From the NCBI GenBank assembly GCA_027596035.1, contig JADGJA010000041.1, forward strand, positions 1-60,901: a stretch of DNA of 60,901 nucleotides, given 5' to 3'. The position numbers and the translations under genes are program-made. Source of the DNA: Thoreauomyces humboldtii (lineage: Eukaryota; Chytridiomycota; Chytridiomycetes; Spizellomycetales; Powellomycetaceae). Below are positions 35,045 to 48,229 of this stretch, piece after piece. Numbering within the stretch: position 1 is the stretch's first letter; each line of letters begins with the position of its first letter. The notes beneath the pieces are model-generated. The model ran no database searches. It was not told the origin of the DNA and saw only the letters and a list, made by a program, of their open reading frames with translations.

Positions 35045-38000
35045 TCAATCAGCGAACAGGGCATTCACCTTCTCTTCCTTGACCGGCACCATCCGGTCGT
35101 CATCCTTGTCTGCTGGCGGTTGTTCCTCAAGTTCATCGGCATTTTGTTTGACACTCCCCTCCTTCTCTTCCATCTCTTCCTCCTCCTCCTCCGGAAATGT
35201 GCCCGAGATCCGCCAGGACTCTCCCACTGGTCTCGAGATCCTCCATGCGCGATCCACGATCCCACCGATCCGTCTTGCGAGGTCGTCTTCGTCTCCTTCC
35301 ACGATCTGAAAGGACGTGCGGAAAAAAAACGTTAGGATCGAAGAAACCCCCAAAAAAAGTTCCCGAACAACGTACCACACGATATCCATCACCTCCTCTC
35401 CTCGCCTCCACCCTGATCTCCCGAACCACTCCATCCAAATCCAATGTCCAAGCGGCCAATACCGTCCCGAAGGATCCCTTGATCTCCTCGCGAGGCGTCA
35501 CCGTCGTCTTGCCGAATTGGAGCTCGAGGAGACGCGTTGTGTGGTGAGCGGCGGACGCGTGCGTCGAGTCGACGGGTGCAGGTGGTGATGGGGAAGGTGA
35601 ACGAGACGAGACTGGGGATGTTGTCGGCGGAGATTTCGCAGTGTCGATGTGTTCCTTGTCACCATCTTCTGCTGGCTTTTTGTCGTTCGATGCGGCGCCT
35701 TCGGCTTCGGGTTTCGAAGGCTCCGTGGGGTGGTGATGGTGGTGAGGATGATCCGATTTCGTTTCTAAAAGATGAGTTCGTAAGCGATTGCAGACAAGGT
35801 ACAACTGGAGCATTGGCAGCATGCGTCGAAAAAGTATCTCAAACATACGTTTGACACTGGCCATCGAAGCTGCGGCGTGTCTCGCGAGCACGGCTACAAC
35901 GGAATCAGCAACCATGTCGCTCACAGCATCGCCTTCCCACTCCAGCGTATATGTTCGAAGGTTGGGCGCCTGCGTTACCGTTACCGTGTCGAATACCTGT
36001 TCAATTTCCACCGCTCTAAATGTTAGCTTTTCATAGACCATATAACACGCGCGCAATGGCTCGGCTAACTTACCACGAAGGCGCGTTTGGCAAGCACCTG
36101 CACAGGTCCGTACATGTTTTCCAGATACCACTTCACGATGCCAAAGGGAGCCCGACAGGGTACGGTCTGACGTTGCGAGAGGGATGCCGGCACGAGGTCC
36201 GTGAACTCTGGGAGGTCGGCTGGGTCGAGGAGATGATATGTGAAATCTCGACATACGAGTAGACCGGCGAGCGGAGCGGAAGGCGTTGGTGCGTGAGCGG
36301 CAAGACGGCCAATTGTCTAGAAGATATTCATTTATACAAGTTGGCATGGTCTGTCAACGACAAAGATCGGTGTGGCAAGGAAATCATAACTTACCTTTGC
36401 CATCTTTTCGCCACGGAAGTACAGCTCAACGGTCTCGCAGTTCTTTGGGGTGTGAATGTGTAACGCTACGTCGCGTTCGGCGTACTTGCTCTGTAATGCG
36501 CTCTTTAATCTTCCCATTTCATTCGAGTCGCCGTGAACCAAAACCTAGGAAAAGTATTGAGGCAGACTGAGTAATCCCAAGCGTTCAACTTGAACGAGGA
36601 CGCTTAAGTTCGAACGAAAGCAAGACCTACCAAGTTCGAAGCCCCAACGGCTTCAATAAAGGCAGAATTCTCGCGGTAATCAACGTGCGCGGAAAATGAG
36701 ATGTACTCCACGGACAAACGTAGTGGCAGTTTCGCTCCGGACATGGACGTAATGTCCTCGGGTTGAGACAGGATTTGCTGCAAACCGGATGGAAATGAGT
36801 GATGAAGACCCACGCTGGCAAACCAGGCATTTTCCCCGTACCTTGCCTAAAGTTCCATCAACAACATAACCCGGCACGATGACTCCGTTGCGCTTGTCCA
36901 CGCACCAAAGTTCTAGCAGTTCTCGGGAGAGGCCGTTCTAGATTCGAAAGAATAAGCACATACCCAGTAAATCAAGCCGCCACATTCTGACAAGACCTAC
37001 CTGCAACATTCCTGGACTAGCCATCATGACACAAGGCCCGACGTCATCGAAATGAGCCATGCTCTTCAAGTTCGAGATGTGCTTGAAGAGGAAAGGGTTT
37101 GAAATCTTCACCTGCTGGCGAATATGCGCGTTCATCATATTGGTGTACGTCTGATACACAGTCATACACTTCTTGGCGAGACTGGAAGCGTAGTAGATGG
37201 GCACCGTGTGCAGCTCCGGGTGAGCCTGCCAGTATTCGTCCAGGATCAGCAAAAGCTCCTGGGCACGACCCAGAGCGAATACAGGGAGAAGACAGCGACC
37301 CCCACGATGGACGACGTCGTGGACGAGCCTCGTGAACCTTCGCTCGCGCTCGGGTCGTGGTTCGTGGGATTGGACGCCGTAGGTTGCCTCGCAAATGAGC
37401 ACGTCCGGGGTCACGTTGGGAGGTCGTTCCGCCGCCATCAAATGACGATCTTCTTCGCGTGAGTAGTCGCCGGTGTACAGGACGCGGACGCCTGCTATCT
37501 CGATAAGGAACATGGCCGCCCCAAGTACGTGACCGGCGTTGTAGGCCGTGAAACGAATTCCCTCCACATCAACCTCTTGATGGTAGTCAATCACTTCGAT
37601 TTTCTCATAGGAACGAAGGAGATCTTGCTCGTCGTAGAGTTGGTCTTCCGCTGACAGATTGCTGCATGTAAAGGAATGAGGCCGCAGACCACATTAACAC
37701 CACACAACAGCAAATAGTGCCTTACCTGATTTTAACGTAGTCGGAAAGAAGCCACTTATAAATTGCTTTCGTGGGATGCGTCATGAACACACGCCCCTTG
37801 AACGTCGTCTATACGTCGGCAATGAAGATTAGCAATTTGACCCACAATTTCTCAGTCACGAAACATCTCCCATCACGAGGTTTTATCCTTCTTCCTCCCA
37901 TCTCTCCCAATCTGTCTCGTCTTCATCTCCACCGCTCCCTTTCCGGCCGCGATCTCCAGTTTTCTTCTCGCGGTTCTCCTCGCATTCAGCCACATTATCG

Positions 38001-38592
38001 AATCATGCACGAAAAGTTTGTTTTGACCCATACGGGTGGTAGGAAGTTTGTATATTGATTTGATAAAGAGCAACAGGATGCGAGCGAGGAGACTGGACGG
38101 ATAATCTCCCAATAAACCTCGAGGACAAGGCAGGATTGTGGAGGAGCCGAGACCGAAATAGGACGCACCTTCTCCATGAAGTACGGCAGCGCAGCGGCAT
38201 GATCGACGTGAAAGCTGCGGAAAGGTGGAAGATGTCCATCAGATGCAGATTCCTTCAAAGACGTTGCACTTGCTGGCGGTCTCTCCGACACACGAGCAAG
38301 CGAGAACGAAATGCCCTATCTCGAGATCTATTTTTTCCCGAATGGCTTACTGGCTGATTAGAAGTACGTCGATAGCGGAAGGATCGATGTCGTCAAAGAA
38401 AGGCAAAGCCGAGAGTCCCGTGTAAGCCGGGTGAAGACCGCAGTCGAGCATGATGGTCTTTCCTTTGTACTCCATGAGGAGACAACTTCGCCCAACCTCC
38501 TGTCCTGCTCCCAACGGTGTCATACGCATCATGTCGCCCTGATCTGGAACAGGCACCGGCGTTGGCGCCTCCTTGCGCTTGGTGCCTGACAT
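35045..38592 (-). CDS. YSH1: Pre-mRNA 3'-end endonuclease YSH1/CPSF73
   Basis: Eleven exons (38592-38351, 38214-38169, 37808-37726, 37661-37001, 36937-36842, 36777-36631, 36544-36395, 36316-36074, 36026-35849, 35764-35376, 35305-35045) sum to 2496 nt, 831 residues. The metallo-beta-lactamase motif HFHVDH is built across the first junction. Downstream blocks follow CPSF73: [51 protein letters not shown], the beta-[20 protein letters not shown] and [18 protein letters not shown], then [17 protein letters not shown]. The C-terminal domain ([20 protein letters not shown]) is followed by a His/Ser/Pro-rich insert and an acidic tail. The enzyme cleaves pre-mRNA before polyadenylation. Intron 2 is about 360 nt, far longer than the others, and intron 8 is only 47 nt. 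Confidence 0.93.
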
Positions 38593-38872
38593 TCTTGTGT
38601 GTCTGTGGGTTGGCAGGCTGGTGAAATCGCCAAACTGGGTCCTTCGCCCGGACTTGACTGAAACGAGTACGGCAGAGGTACGGTGCCGGCAACCCTGGCA
38701 GATGGAAATACATCGCACAGCCCCACAAGCCCCCACAACAAGCCTCGCGAAAGCCACGCGTCCGCGGTACATGACGGGAGACCTCCCTGTTTATTCCCGC
38801 CCTTCAATCGTTCTCACGATATAGCTCCATACTAGGAGAACTTCCAAACCTTCATACTCACACTCACTCAAC

Positions 38873-39725
38873 GTGGCCTCCGCTCCTACAACCTCAGACC
38901 CCGCTTCCGCAGCATTGCTCTCAACCGCCGAGCAGCCGACCCAGCAAACTCAAGCGGAATACATTGCTTTCCCCGAAGCCGGGCGCCTAGCCGATCGCAA
39001 AGCCATTGCCGCCGAGCGCGCAGCCAATGCCGCTTTGGTCGCCGAGAATGCAGTTTGGAAGACAGCTGTGAGTTTTATTGGGGATCCCTTCGGTTCCCTG
39101 ATACGCAAGCTGAAAGCACGGAGGGTTGGATATGGTGGAGACGACGAACACAGAAAGAAACTCTTGTAAATTGGAATCTTCTTATACCCTCAAAAGCTCT
39201 GCGACGCCTATCCTACCCTGGTGCTTCGAAGTAAATCATCTTCCGGGTTCTGATCGTGTCTTTCTCTAGTGTGGCTCCTTCATTCTGCAGATAGTGGTGA
39301 CGACGTTGACCTGCCTTGCCTCAACTTTTGTGGCTCTATTTCCGGGAAAGACTACCACAATCTACATTGCGGTGGTCGGCAGTTCGCTTTGCAAGCTCCT
39401 GGCAAAGGTTTGGGAGGAGTTCCGATACAACCTCCTCATTGCCCACGGCGCTGGTCTAAAAGTCGAAGGGCCCTTTGTCCTACGTCAGGCCGTCAAGGCA
39501 CTTGCGAGGCATCCCCGACCTATCGCGTCAAACGTTTTCCGGTGGCAACGTCTGATTCGCGAGCTCATCGTCCACGTGGGCTGGAGTCCACGGGGAACCT
39601 CGGACTTTACTGGCTGCCAAATGCGACCAAAGCTTGGAAACATCCAGTTGCAGCTAGCTCTCCCGTCTCTTGGCAAGCTGGTGGTCAGAACGGAGACAAC
39701 GACCATGGCGAAGGGGCTAAGCTAA
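38873..39725 (+). CDS. Orphan two-exon membrane protein (5' end uncertain)
   Basis: An exon from about 38873 to 39067 (Ala/Glu-rich, ADRKAIAAERAANAALVAEN) joins in phase to 39291-39725 across a 223-nt GTGAGT...GCAG intron. The splice creates a hydrophobic stretch KTAIVVTTLTCLASTFVALF, followed by a second one (TTTIYIAVVGSSLCKLLA), so one or two membrane helices are likely. The rest is mixed (EEFRYNLLIAHGAGLKVEGP) and matches no family I know. The open frame begins at GTG with no in-frame ATG before an upstream stop, so either a 5' exon is missing or the start is elsewhere. It is divergent to YSH1, with only 280 bases between them. Confidence 0.5.
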
Positions 39726-39949
39726 CTTTCGACCCTGGCCCGCAGCCGCAGCTCCCCCGAAAGTACTGCGCTTTTCCGGCGGTACTGTCAAATGTGCTGC
39801 ACAGCCACCGATGTGCTTGTCGGATTCCCTCCTGTGCTCGCGCGTTTTCTTTTTTTTATTTTTTATTTTGGCACACTGGCCTGACACTCCATTGCCTGGC
39901 ACTCCATCACTGGACAACTTCACTAAGACGAAACTCAGTTACAAACATA

Positions 39950-40656
<707 letters not shown>

Positions 40657-41343
40657 ACCTCTCGTCACGGGTCGGCGGAACTCTTCGAAGCCTCGTACGG
40701 AGCTTTGTCAGAGCTCTTCCCGCTCCGACAGCCTCGGACTCATGACCCTTACGGGCAAGGTCGTGGTTCTTGGACTTCAGAGGAACAAGGGGATTTCACT
40801 CGAGTCCGCTGATTCTGGACGCACACTCATTTCTACACAATCCCCTATGGACGGGCCGCACAATCGAACCGCGCTGGTTTTCGTCACGGTTCTCGACTGG
40901 CGGCGATCACGGTATCGCCAGACGTCTCACTGGTCTTCGATCATAACCACTCTACTTCGACAGCCAACTCCTTGTTCAATCCATGCGGTGCCCTCATTGC
41001 TTGTCTGCATTACGGACAGGCGCCGTAGCATGCAATATAGAAGGAAGGCAATTCTAGATTGCATGTCTATGTAATGTAAATCTGCATAGCCCATCTAAAT
41101 CTCAATTTGACCCTCGAGTAATGAAAAGTTTTGAAACATCTAGCATTGTCACGATGCGTTGGCCTTGAATCCGCTTGCCCCGTCCGCCATGCGCACACTC
41201 GAGCGCTAACGACTGTGGAACCTGGTGGACGACGAGGCATGTTGCCTTTGCGCATCAGTCATGATGAGTCATCCTCCGCTGCATGCTGTTTACAAACTTG
41301 ATTCTTCGCCGTTCCGACATTCCCCACACCTCATCTTACGAAC
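40657..41343. other. Intergenic region FAP7-RABIF
   Basis: 687 bases between two plus-strand genes. Open frames are present but short and without family features. No repeat or clear promoter element was seen. Confidence 0.4.
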
Positions 41344-41838
41344 ATGACCCAGCAACCCGTAACACCAAACTCGCCTTACGCTTTCTTCTCGGACGCTTCA
41401 GCGGACCTAGTTCAATCGAAGGACTCCACGAACGCTTATGACATTCACTGCCCTGTCTGCAAGTGCAAGATCCTCAAAAAGGGCGTAGCCAAGAAGACCG
41501 ACATGGATGCCTCTGTACGCGTGTACCTCTCCACCACTGTTTTTAGGCCGCGGAAGGGTCTTACCCATGTTTTTTTCGTTGAACAGATCGAGCTACATCT
41601 CCCACCATCGCTGTCCACGTCCGTCCCCCTTGTCCCAGCCCATACGTGGACCGTGACGGACATGATGGCGTTCGAAAATGTCGGTTTCACGAAACCAGTG
41701 CCAGGGGCAGAGACTCGGTACCTTTCGTGTGCCGACTGCGATCTGGGCCCAATCGGGTACCACCCTGCTCCTGATGTCGCGACCGGGGAGAAGATTTATG
41801 TGGTAGCGGCGGACAGGGTGCGGTACAACATCATGTAA
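41344..41838 (+). CDS. RABIF: RABIF/MSS4 Rab-interacting factor
   Basis: The frame is open for 164 codons, but a 72-nt stretch at 41515-41586 has donor GTACGC, a T-rich tract and acceptor AACAG. Removing it gives 140 residues and the family-like join DMDASIELHLPPS. The zinc site uses CPVCKCKI and SCADCDLGPIGYH; the core block DMMAFENVGFTKPV matches mammalian MSS4 (VEDMFIFENVGFTKDV). The protein is a Rab GTPase chaperone or nucleotide-release factor for exocytic Rabs such as Sec4. The intron is inferred from splice signals and alignment because the reading frame alone does not demand it. Confidence 0.9.
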   Translation: MTQQPVTPNSPYAFFSDASADLVQSKDSTNAYDIHCPVCKCKILKKGVAKKTDMDASVRVYLSTTVFRPRKGLTHVFFVEQIELHLPPSLSTSVPLVPAHTWTVTDMMAFENVGFTKPVPGAETRYLSCADCDLGPIGYHPAPDVATGEKIYVVAADRVRYNIM

Positions 41839-42047
41839 AGGGAACTTAGTTGAAAAGGAAGCAGAAGAGCCTTCTTCACCTCGACATTGAGGGGTTTCTG
41901 CTTCAAGGAGTACTGGATGTCTGCGTAAACTCTTGGTCAAGCCGAGGCTGTAGCTACCAATAGTGGGATGGGCTAGGACACGCTGGGTGATTCAAAAGGC
42001 GGGCTTCTTCCAAACCTCAGAATCGCGGAATATCAGACTATGCTACT

Positions 42048-43191
42048 TCAAGCGACGCGCACAGCAGCGGCTTCTTTGATGACCGCGCTCATTTCAGGAC
42101 TCGCACAATCCTCTGGCGAATCGCCCAACTCATCCTTGAGCGTCAGATCCGCTCCTGCGGCGACTAACGTCCGCACGATGTCCTCGTTCTCCACTACCAC
42201 GCCTAGGGAAAAGTGTGTTCGTTGTCAGCGAACTGTCCATCGTGGCGGCTCACCCAAGGTCGAGATTTGGTGCGAACCTAGATGCAACGCAGTCTGTCCT
42301 TCGTTATCGCGGGCATTCACGTCGCTCCCGCGTTCCAAAAGCTTCCGCGTCAGATCCGCATGCCCGCGATCCGCCGCCCAGTGCAATAGAGACATGCCAT
42401 GATCGTCGGTAACATCGATCCGCGTGGCTTTCGAGTCCAGGAGTTGCATGACCTTGTCGACCCGACCTTCCTCAACCCAGTTCCATACTGTCTTCTGTGA
42501 CTCCCTGCAGAAAAGGACGTTAAGAAGGGCGGTGAAGGAGTATCTCCGTCCGATGCCTAGCAAGTGCTTGGGCTTACTCGATGGATTGCCGCGGATTCGC
42601 AAGGGTACTGACAGTCACCCCGACTTGGTGGTCGCTGGCTTCTCCTTTAAACGTCTGGAAGCAGACTCCTCAGCAACTCCTCGTAGCATCATACTCGGCA
42701 CCATTGTCTTGGGCTCCCACCGGTTCAGATGCAGTGTTCGCGTTGACCGCACCGGGCGTCCATCCAGCTTCGTTCCTAGCGATCTCAACATATCTTCGCA
42801 TGGCTTCCTCCCGGGACGTCTCGGACTCGGCTGTCCATGCATCCCACTGAGAAACGGGACTGTGAGTGGGGCGACGCCGGTCCCGGCGAGCTGTCTTTGC
42901 CGTGGTACCTTGGCTTTGGCGGTGAATTCAAAGTAGCCTGGTCGCGGTGCATCGCACTTTCCGACCGTGGCTACCTTGTACAACGCATAGATCTTGAGGA
43001 AATCAGAGTGCGTGCTTTTTGATGAGAGTCAAAACCAAAACGTGATGCAGCACGGTACGGCAAAGTCCACAGCGGGGGCGTGGTACCTCGAGTAGCACTT
43101 CGTTTGGCAACTTGACCTCGAGAGGAGACGAAAGGAATGCCGATGCACCTGCGAAATCTTCCGCTAGAGCTATGTTTTCCGCCGACGACAT
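42048..43191 (-). CDS. ACBD6: ACBD6-like acyl-CoA-binding and ankyrin protein
   Basis: Six exons (43191-43087, 42992-42909, 42846-42721, 42654-42578, 42504-42278, 42202-42048) total 774 nt, 257 residues. The ACBP domain covers about residues 10-100: IYALYKVATVGKCDAPRPGY, then KWDAWTAESETSREEAMRRY, the classic acyl-CoA-binding helices with the YKQ-type Tyr/Lys. Ankyrin repeats follow from about residue 150 (HGMSLLHWAADRGHADLTRK, EGQTALHLGVVVENEDIVRT). The domain order matches ACBD6. The protein binds long-chain acyl-CoA and likely modulates lipid supply or N-myristoylation. The donor before TFKGEASDHQ was chosen because it removes an in-frame TGA. Confidence 0.9.
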
Positions 43192-43450
43192 TGCGATGAG
43201 AATGGAGGAGTGCGGACGGGAACAGGGTCAGCCTTCGTTGCAGTGGTCGACGGCGGAGTCGCAGAGACCAGGCCTAGTCATGGTCCAGAGTCCAGACCAA
43301 TCGGACAGAGGCTTTACGGTATCGTCGTCGTTGATCTCGTCTCCCTGCCATCGTTGCCTCGTGTCGCTCGCTTTCCTCGAAATTGAAGGTTTCTGAGCAG
43401 CCGGGATTGGTCTTCCACCCAGACAACATCTCGCGCTTCCTCTTGTTCAG

Positions 43451-44759
<1,309 letters not shown>

Positions 44760-46520
44760 CCGAGAGGACTGGAGACAAGAGAATGATCCTCCCTTTTTTT
44801 GGGTGTGCTACATGTATAATGATGAGGCTATGAGGCTATTAGCTACGGTACCATATTTGTCGTTTGTCCGACCGATCGGTCACCGTCTTGCAGCAATCAA
44901 GACCCCAGGGCCTATTTCCCCTCACGAAAACTCAAACGCCCATCCCGGAATTCCCATCGCGCGACATCATCTGCAGCCCGATATGCCCGTCCTGGAGTCT
45001 CACGTCAGGGAAAGACGTCGTAGACATAGAACATTACACAGTAGCTTAGAGGCAGCCCGGCTGGTCGGACGTCTCGTTCGCCGGGCGCCTAGAGTCATCG
45101 TTCCCCCTGTTAACGCGAAATGCTCGCCTCGCGAGAATACAGGCGCCATCGCACGACTCGTTGCCTTCTTTCTGCGTGCGGATACAAAGTGACGAGCTGG
45201 GCGTTGGGTGACGAGGTTCCAAGCCCGGCAAGTCTTCTTTTTCAGCTCCTGATCCTCGACTCGCCCCGTTGGCTCCTGTCGTCTCTCTTCACCTTGCAGG
45301 AAGACCTTCCCGCTGGAGTAGGCTCGGATGTTTTCTCGCTTCCCACTGTTTTTGTCCACAGTGATTTTCGTCCTCCCGCTCTTCCGCAGTTTACTTTCTC
45401 TCGCAGGAAAGGTCTTCCAGATGGTCAGCAGCAAAAGTAGTTATGACGAGTACCACACGCTCGAGTTGTCTTCCCGCCTTCCCCAAGTGAGGACCATCGT
45501 CCCCTTCCGCTGTTTTCCCTTTTCCTCTTTCCCGTTGCAAATACTCTCTTATATTGTTCACTCCGGATCACCTCTTCGTCGCATGTTCCCCCACTTCCCA
45601 ATGTTATCAATCGTTCCGCTTTCATCCTTTCCTTATTCATCTTCCAGGTGCTTTCCGCTCTCCATTCTCTCCGTCGAAATATCAACCTTCTCAGCTCGCA
45701 TGAAGGTCTTTCAGATGCTCGACATCAAGGTCGGTCACGGCGGGTGCCATTTGGTCGAATGTCCTTCCTTTCTCTCCCATCGTTTCCATAGACGAACCTC
45801 CCATCCCGCTGTATCTCTTTGTCCCTACCATTTTTCGCGGCGGGCACCATACTATTTCGAGAAGAGTTTATTTCAAAGTACATGTTTAAAGAAAGCCCGA
45901 TTATGAAGCGCCCGATGCTGTGTGCAGGTGGAAGGATAGAAGTGTATAGTGCGATGGGATGCAAGTGTATGGTGTGATGGGATACAAGTGCACAGTGAGG
46001 ATGAGATTATACGGAGTGCCCTTGGTCCTGCATGCCTTGTTCGAACCGTCCACGCTTTCCACATCCGTCCCAGTCTTGTTGATCCTTGCCTAAGCTTGGA
46101 TCGCGTAGAAAAGAAGAAAAGTCCTCGCATCCTCGGCAGAGCCCCACACCCCGTCAGAGAATCCCGGGATGCTCGCGGTTTGTGGTTACCTTTCCAGTCC
46201 GGGGGAAGCCTTCGACGAAGCTTCTCTTTCCGCTGCCCTCCGCCAGACAGAGACGATCCGACCGAGAGGGACATTCCACTCCATTGCCTCACCGGGGTGT
46301 CGCTCCCACCTCCCGTTGGGGAGAGGGAGTGAGTCCGGGTGAGGTGTCCGGAAAGGCACTACACAGGTTGGGAGGAGAGCCGGAATAAACTGAGGGGGGA
46401 GGATGCCTTGGACTTGAGGACCCCGCTTCTGATCTCGCTGGTGACTGGTGACGGGATAGTGGCAGAGCGAACGGTCGAGCTTGAGTCGGGTATGGCGGGC
46501 TAGAGAAAATCAGAGAATCT

Positions 46521-46920
46521 CTGCGTCAGCACATGCCGATGGAGTGTGCTGGTGTGAGGGGTTAGCTCACCTGTATGAAGCGTCGACGATGATGAAGGAC
46601 CTAGGAGAATGTCCAAGTCGAGGCGGTGTGGGTGACTCCGGTTGTCGAGGCAGTTGTCGATGTACCGATAGTGGTAGAGAACTGCTTGTGGGAATCGGGA
46701 AGTCCCTGCCTCAGCACAAGACGATGGAGTGTGCTGGTGTGAGGAGTTAGCTCACCTGTTTGAAGCGTCGACGACGGGGAAGGACCAAGGAGCTTGTCCG
46801 ACTCGAGACCGTCTCGAAGTAGTCGATACCTTGATCGAGATCTGCTTGTGGAAATCGGCAAGTCCCTTCCCTGTCTCAGCACATGACGATGGAGTGTGCT
46901 GGTGTGAGGAGTTAGCTTAC
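46521..46920 (-). repeat. Three near-identical 50-nt GT-AG intron-like units in tandem context
   Basis: On the minus strand the units are 46570-46521, 46755-46706 and 46920-46871. Each starts GTGAGCTAAC (GTAAGCTAAC in the third), contains CACACCAGCACACTCCATCG and ends TGCTGAnnCAG, so each has donor, branch-like site and acceptor. They are exactly 50 nt long and differ at only a few positions. The intervening 135 and 115 nt are also related at both ends (e.g. TGAAGCGTCGACGA on the plus strand), so the array looks like duplication of an exon-intron unit or insertion of introner-like elements. Confidence 0.8.
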
Positions 46921-47399
46921 CTGAAGAACAGGACCTCGAAAGATGTATCGATGCTAAGTGAGCCGACGACGCAGGGGCGAGTGGTAGATGACGTCTGCTG
47001 TCTGAGACAGAAAGGCGTCGGATCGACGGATCAAGTGGGTACTTGAGGGGTAGGAGGACCGACTGAGGTGAGTCCGATGTGAGTGGCGGCAATGTCGAAG
47101 GATCGAGTGCATGGTGACGCCTATGGACCGAGAGGTATGTGATGAAGTGACGATGAGGTAGAGGTGACGCCGACGATCTGCCAAAGAGGAAAGCGGGAGA
47201 CTTAGTATGGTGGACCAGTGCGGAGGGGTGGCGGAAGATGGTGAAGGGAAGCATGACGACTCACCAGCTAGCAGAGGGTCTCTCGGGTTGGTGGGTAGGC
47301 CGGGGCTACTCGATATGCGAAGTGCTCGAGGTCAGCGATGAAGGCTTTTGATAAATTGAAGTGTAGAAGCATGTTGAAGGACTTGATATGCGACGAGCT

Positions 47400-47890
47400 T
47401 GAGATCGGTGACGAAACGGAAGTGGCGACGACTAGGTAGTAGAGATGCGTGAAGGCGAAGGAGAGATGCGTATGGAAGGCCTTAGTATGCGAGGTGGTAT
47501 CCGAGGTGGACCTCGGTGACAAAGCGGGAACAGCGACGACAGGGCGGGAGTGGCGGCGAAGGCGAGACTCGATGAAGAAGTAGCGACGACAGGTAGGTAG
47601 GCGTGACGGCGAAGGTGAGATGCGTGCAGATGGCCTCGAAGTGCGGGGGTGCAGGTCGGCGACGAAGCGGACGTAGCGACGACAGGGCAGGCGTGACGGT
47701 GAAGGCAACTTGATATGCGGATGCTCGAGGTCGGCGACAAGGCGGAAGTAGCGACGACAGGGCAGGCGTGACGGCGAGGGCGAGACGCGTGAAGAAGGCC
47801 TTGAAGTGCGAGGGTGGCCGAGGTCGGCGACCTTGGTAGCGATGATGATAGCGACGACAGGGCAGTGGAGATGCGTCAGGGCGAAGGCTG
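47400..47890. repeat. Degenerate minisatellite, core GTAGCGACGACAGGGCAGGC
   Basis: About six imperfect copies of a GC-rich unit occur with core positions near 47424, 47532, 47580, 47668, 47746 and 47849, at irregular 50-110 base spacing. Copies share TAGCGACGACAGG followed by GCGTGACGGCGAAGG. The minus strand is open across the array and encodes recurrent Arg/Ser/Pro-rich peptides (SRLPCRRYFRLVADL). I treat it as a repeat, not a gene. Confidence 0.75.
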
Positions 47891-48190
47891 GACGTGTGTA
47901 GAAGACAGCTTGGGTGCCTGAGCAGATCGCTGCGCAGTGGTGGTGTCGAAGGAGCTTGAAGGAAGGCTTAGGAAAGGAGAGGAACTCGAGGGATATAGGT
48001 AGGAAGTGCGGGAAGTGGTTGGAAGGTGCGATGTGGATGCAAGGGAAAGACGAGCAGACCCAGCGGAATTTATACGAATCCTGGGGGAGGGCGGACGGAC
48101 GAGGGAAACTGCGTGAAAAAGCACTCGCTAGGCGTGAAAAGCACCCGGAAACGCCTAGAAAGGCCTTTTTCCGCGTTCCTCGCTTAGGAA

Positions 48191-48229
48191 TGCGATGGCG
48201 TGATGCCATGGCGTGATGCGATGGCGTGA
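48191..48229. repeat. 13-bp tandem repeat, three copies
   Basis: Three consecutive 13-bp units of TGCGATGGCGTGA (second unit TGCCATGGCGTGA). Confidence 0.9.

Noticed and set aside
35765..35848. Reading through the YSH1 intron as coding
   Set aside because: The segment has canonical GTATGT and TTTTAG ends and its removal keeps phase; the retained peptide has no counterpart in CPSF73.
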